Shown here piece by piece: positions 61,589 through 64,000 of a stretch of 64,000 nucleotides of DNA. The stretch comes from Bradyrhizobium sp. Leo170. GTDB lineage: Bacteria; Pseudomonadota; Alphaproteobacteria; Rhizobiales; Xanthobacteraceae. The notes beneath the pieces are model-generated. The model made no database searches and was not told the origin of the DNA. It worked only from the letters and a program-made list of their open reading frames with translations. The translations under genes were made by a program, and so were the position numbers. Every line of letters starts with the position of its first letter. Position 1 is the stretch's first letter. The DNA lies in NCBI RefSeq assembly GCF_004296405.1, contig NZ_PSRR01000002.1:27196-91195 (forward strand), in the 5' to 3' direction.

Positions 61589-62437
61589 ATGATCACGACC
61601 CTCGACCATACCAGCGTCCTGGTTCACGATCTCGACACCGGCATTGCCGCCTATCGCGAGGTGCTCGCGAGAGAACCGGCGTTTCGCTCCAGAACCGATG
61701 GCGTCGAAAGCGCGTTCTTCATTCTGGACAACGCCACGCTTCGGGTCATGGCTCCCAACAGCGAAGGCGCGCTTGGCGCGCGCGTCCGTGCCGCCCTTGC
61801 CGAGAGCGGCGAAGGCCTGTGGTGTCTAGAGTTCGAGGTCGACGATATCGAAAAGAGCTATCGGCGATTGCGACGTATCTCGCTTCAGCCGGACGAGGTC
61901 GCCGACATCACCTGCAGTCATCTTGCGACCGGCACGACACTCTCCTGGAGACGCAGCGGCTTGCCGGCCGAACGGTCGCACGGCGTACCGATCCGCTTCA
62001 GTAAGCTTCTATCCAAAGCAGCTCGCTCTGCGGCGACAGGGCCGGCCACGGTTCGCAGGATGGACCTGGTGGTGGTTGCAACCGACGAGCCGGAGCGCGC
62101 GGTGGCGCTCTACGGCGCGCGCCTCGGGTTAGAGCTGATCTTCGACCGCACCGACGCGAAGAGCAAAAGCCGGTTGATGCAATTTGCCTGTGGCGACATG
62201 CTGATCGAGATCGTCCACCGTCCGGACGAAGGCGAGGCGCGCAAGGCGGACCGCCTCTGGGGCATCGCCTGGTCGGTCGACGATGCCGACGCCGCGCGCG
62301 AGCGGCTGCTGCGTACCGGCCGCAACGTGTCCGATGTCAAGGCGGGCGCGAAACCGGGAACGCGCGTCTTCACGCTCCGCGATGGAACGTGCAACGTCCC
62401 TACCCTCTTCGTGCAGCATCTTGCGCAAGCGCCGTAG
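61589..62437 (+). CDS. Double glyoxalase/VOC-domain protein
   Basis: A 282-residue protein with two VOC modules. Module 1 (about 3-135) starts TTLDHTSVLVHDLDTGIAAY; module 2 (about 150-275) starts MDLVVVATDEPERAVALYGA. Such pairs are found in glyoxalases, dioxygenases and epimerases. Metal ligands are hard to assign: a His in LDHTSVL and Glu in EFEVDD are candidates. GGAG precedes ATG 61589. It is divergent from the isomerase gene, with the operator-like dyad between them. Confidence 0.82.
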   Translation: MITTLDHTSVLVHDLDTGIAAYREVLAREPAFRSRTDGVESAFFILDNATLRVMAPNSEGALGARVRAALAESGEGLWCLEFEVDDIEKSYRRLRRISLQPDEVADITCSHLATGTTLSWRRSGLPAERSHGVPIRFSKLLSKAARSAATGPATVRRMDLVVVATDEPERAVALYGARLGLELIFDRTDAKSKSRLMQFACGDMLIEIVHRPDEGEARKADRLWGIAWSVDDADAARERLLRTGRNVSDVKAGAKPGTRVFTLRDGTCNVPTLFVQHLAQAP

Positions 62438-62461
62438 GCCAAGCTCCTTTCTGCGCTGACA

Positions 62462-63025
62462 TCATTTCAACACTTCGCAAACCGTCTGGTGTTCGGCAGC
62501 CATCGGCCTCGGATATTGGGCCGAGACGCGGCTCCACCACGCCTCCAGTGCATCGCGGTCGCAGCGGAGGCGGACGCTCATGCCGTCGGCGAACTTGATC
62601 CAATGGGCAAAGCGGTGGCTGGGCACGGCGATCACGACCGGGATATCCGCGCTGAGCGCACGCTCGACCAGGTAGCAAAGGCCTTTGCCCTCACATTCCT
62701 GCCGACCGAAGCGGTTGAGGATCAGCACGTCCGCGCCGCGATCGATCGCCGCCGCGATCCGCTCGCCAGCGTCGAGCAACTGGCCGACGTCGAGCCGGCA
62801 GCCGGCCGAGCAATTGCCGAGGTTCTGGAATAGCTGCAGCTCTTCGCCGCTATGGACCAGCATGGCGGACAGGCCGGCATCGAGGCAGTGATGGCCGAGC
62901 TGCACAATCCCGACGGCGCGATATCCGGCTCTGTTCAGGCTGGCCGCGAAATCGCGCAGGATCTCGTCGGGGTCCTGATGCTGCTCGTACACGAGCGCAG
63001 CAAGATCGCATTGGGAGTCGAACAT
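62462..63025 (-). CDS. DUF2478 protein, molybdenum-associated nucleotide-binding-like protein
   Basis: A 187-residue protein (MFDSQCDLAALVYEQHQDPD) of the DUF2478 family, which is usually found beside molybdate transport or molybdopterin genes. Features are a cysteine pair (GNCSAGCRLD), ADVLILNRFGRQECEGKG and a Rossmann-like plan; exact activity is unknown. GAGG at 8 nt supports ATG 63025. Its promoter region holds two Mo-box-like sites shared with the divergent gene, which fits control by the ModE protein at 63600. Confidence 0.75.
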   Translation of the reverse strand: MFDSQCDLAALVYEQHQDPDEILRDFAASLNRAGYRAVGIVQLGHHCLDAGLSAMLVHSGEELQLFQNLGNCSAGCRLDVGQLLDAGERIAAAIDRGADVLILNRFGRQECEGKGLCYLVERALSADIPVVIAVPSHRFAHWIKFADGMSVRLRCDRDALEAWWSRVSAQYPRPMAAEHQTVCEVLK

Positions 63026-63066
63026 GGCGGGCCTCATCTCCATTGGCGACGGGCCCCGGCCCGGGC

Positions 63067-63094
63067 TCCGTTATATCCGTCACTATATCACGTC
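63067..63094. promoter_or_regulatory. Mo-box-like site 1
   Basis: TCCGTTATATC-N6-TATATCACGTC fits the ModE-box plan (ATCGCTATATA-N6-TATATAACGAT) at about 15 of 22 arm positions. It is nearest the DUF2478 gene. Confidence 0.6.
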
Positions 63095-63166
63095 CCGGCG
63101 GTTTCCGGCCATACCCGGGATGCGGCGCTGCGGGTCAAAAAAGACGGGCTGGACGACCGGGATCGC

Positions 63167-63194
63167 ATCGATATATCCTTACGAATATAACGTA
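63167..63194. promoter_or_regulatory. Mo-box-like site 2
   Basis: ATCGATATATC-N6-AATATAACGTA fits the ModE-box plan at about 17 of 22 arm positions, with the right N6 spacer. It lies about 17 bp before the start of the plus-strand gene at 63211, suitable for repression. Confidence 0.68.
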
Positions 63195-63210
63195 TATTTG
63201 TTCGGAGCCT

Positions 63211-63591
63211 ATGATGCAGATCGACCCGCAGGCCCTGACGACGTGCGAAGTCGCCGCCGACGGCGCCGTTTCGCTTGGCTTCGTCGATTCCGCCGGCAAC
63301 CCCGCGACCCTGAGGCTTTCGCTCAACCAGGTCGGCACCCTGGTGATGACCTTGCCCGGATTGCTCGACAAGGCGCTGCAGCGCCGCTACGGCGACGGCA
63401 GCCTGCGCTACGCCTATCCGCTGGATTCCTGGATGGTCGAGCAATCGAGCGATCCGAGCGTGCGCATGGTGACGCTGCGGACAGTGGATGGGTTCAGCGT
63501 CTGCTTCTCCGTCCTCCGCGAGCAGCAGAGCCCGTTGGGGGAGGCGATCGCAGCCGAACCGCAGCCAAGTGTGACGCTGCGCGCAAACTGA
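63211..63591 (+). CDS. Unknown protein of the molybdenum module
   Basis: A 125-126-residue protein, MQIDPQALTTCEVAADGAVS, rich in beta strands (LGFVDSAGNPATLRLSLNQV; VRMVTLRTVDGFSVCFSVL), without signal peptide or membrane helix. Two adjacent ATGs (63211, 63214) follow GGAG; the second has better spacing. It is driven from the region with the Mo-box-like sites and converges with the ModE gene, 8 bp apart. I do not recognise the family. Confidence 0.7.
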   Translation: MMQIDPQALTTCEVAADGAVSLGFVDSAGNPATLRLSLNQVGTLVMTLPGLLDKALQRRYGDGSLRYAYPLDSWMVEQSSDPSVRMVTLRTVDGFSVCFSVLREQQSPLGEAIAAEPQPSVTLRAN

Positions 63592-63599
63592 CGACGGCA

Positions 63600-63968
63600 T
63601 CACGCCTTGCGGGAGATATCAGTCTGCAACGCCACCAGTTCCTTGCGCGCCGCGCTTGCCGCATCGCGCTCGATCTTGCGGTAGCGAGCGACCAGAGTGA
63701 GGCCGAACGGCGTCAGCACCGCGCCGCCGCCATTCTTGCCGCCGGTCTGCCGCTCGACCGCCGGGTGCCGACAGATGCGGTTGATCTCGTCGACCAGGTC
63801 CCACGCCCGCTTGTAGGACATCTCCATGGCGCGGCCGGCGGCCGAAATCGACCCGCAATCGCGGATATGCTCGAGCAACTGGATCTTGCCGGGCCCGATC
63901 CTCTCGTCGCTATCGAGATCGATGCGAACGCTCAAATGTGGAAGCGATTTGGCGCCCGGTTTTGACAT
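63600..63968 (-). CDS. ModE-type molybdate-responsive transcriptional regulator (N-terminal domain only)
   Basis: A 122-residue protein with the LysR-like winged helix-turn-helix of ModE (RIGPGKIQLLEHIRDCGSIS, AAGRAMEMSYKRAWDLVDEI) and the wing GGKNGGGAVLTPFGLTLV. The C-terminal molbindin domains of full ModE are missing, as in many alphaproteobacterial short forms, so how molybdate is sensed is open. Ends 8 bp from the unknown gene. Its predicted targets are the two sites at 63067 and 63167. Confidence 0.88.
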   Translation of the reverse strand: MSKPGAKSLPHLSVRIDLDSDERIGPGKIQLLEHIRDCGSISAAGRAMEMSYKRAWDLVDEINRICRHPAVERQTGGKNGGGAVLTPFGLTLVARYRKIERDAASAARKELVALQTDISRKA

Positions 63969-64000
63969 GCAGAATCCGTTGGTTGCGTCTTATTCCCTAG

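Noticed and set aside
61399..61596. N-terminal extension of the isomerase-like protein
   Set aside because: The extension would cover the divergent promoter and operator dyad; the GTG at 61398 has a good ribosome site and matches the family start.
1..64000. CRISPR arrays, integrases, transposases, tRNA or rRNA genes
   Set aside because: No regularly spaced short direct repeats, no recombinase motifs and no RNA gene structures were seen on either strand.

Overview
The window looks like a chromosomal piece of a high-GC alphaproteobacterium, most likely Bradyrhizobium or a close relative. This is inferred from family content (rhizobial type I secretion, HvrA-type H-NS proteins, several acyl-CoA catabolic genes) and from two palindromic intergenic repeats of the kind common in Bradyrhizobium and Rhodopseudomonas. 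No 16S or other marker gene is present, so the genus is an inference.

From 1 to about 41 kb lies a large Wzx/Wzy-type exopolysaccharide locus. It has an initiating phosphoglycosyltransferase (36058), a BY-kinase/co-polymerase Wzc (31999), an outer-membrane exporter Wza (34429), a flippase Wzx (24558) and a Wzy-like polymerase (13427). There are seven further glycosyltransferases (GT2, GT4 and GT8 types). Sugar-nucleotide and decorating enzymes include a GDP-mannose dehydrogenase-like protein, an epimerase, two DegT aminotransferases (one frameshifted), a Gfo/Idh/MocA oxidoreductase, a hexapeptide N-acetyltransferase, a polysaccharide deacetylase and a methyltransferase. Two type I secretion systems are embedded: a PrtD-like ABC gene cut by the left edge, directly downstream of its probable cysteine-free beta-helix/Ig/RTX-like substrate, and an HlyB/HlyD pair with a small partner gene. 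A 305-bp relic of a second wzc, keeping its leader, first codons, last codons and 3' flank, sits upstream of the methyltransferase gene.

The exopolysaccharide locus ends (37.8-41 kb) with two paralogous H-NS/HvrA-type proteins, small unknown genes and a zinc-ribbon protein. AT-rich islands full of ATTTAAT/ATTAAAT occur in most of the larger intergenic gaps from 4.3 to 40.7 kb, and I did not see them to the right of it. I infer that the locus is under H-NS-like control by proteins it encodes itself. Both wzc leaders also share a dyad, CAAATTAA-N11-TTAATTTG.

From 41 to 46.8 kb there is a 1920-residue protein that joins a dimethylformamidase-like domain to Ig, DUF4082, VCBS and cadherin-like repeats. 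From 46.8 to 62.4 kb the content changes to metabolism: a CobW-type GTPase, a KAS II-like synthase, an aldo/keto reductase, an enoyl-CoA hydratase, an orphan periplasmic binding protein, and a probable catabolic cluster (two acyl-CoA dehydrogenases, thiolase, nitronate-monooxygenase-like flavoprotein, SDR, GST, CoA-transferase, 2-hydroxychromene-2-carboxylate isomerase-like protein, double VOC protein). Two of its divergent promoter regions share a GTTC-N7-GAAC dyad.

The right end (62.4-64 kb) is a small molybdenum module: a DUF2478 protein and an unknown protein transcribed divergently from a region holding two Mo-box-like sites, followed by a ModE-type regulator.
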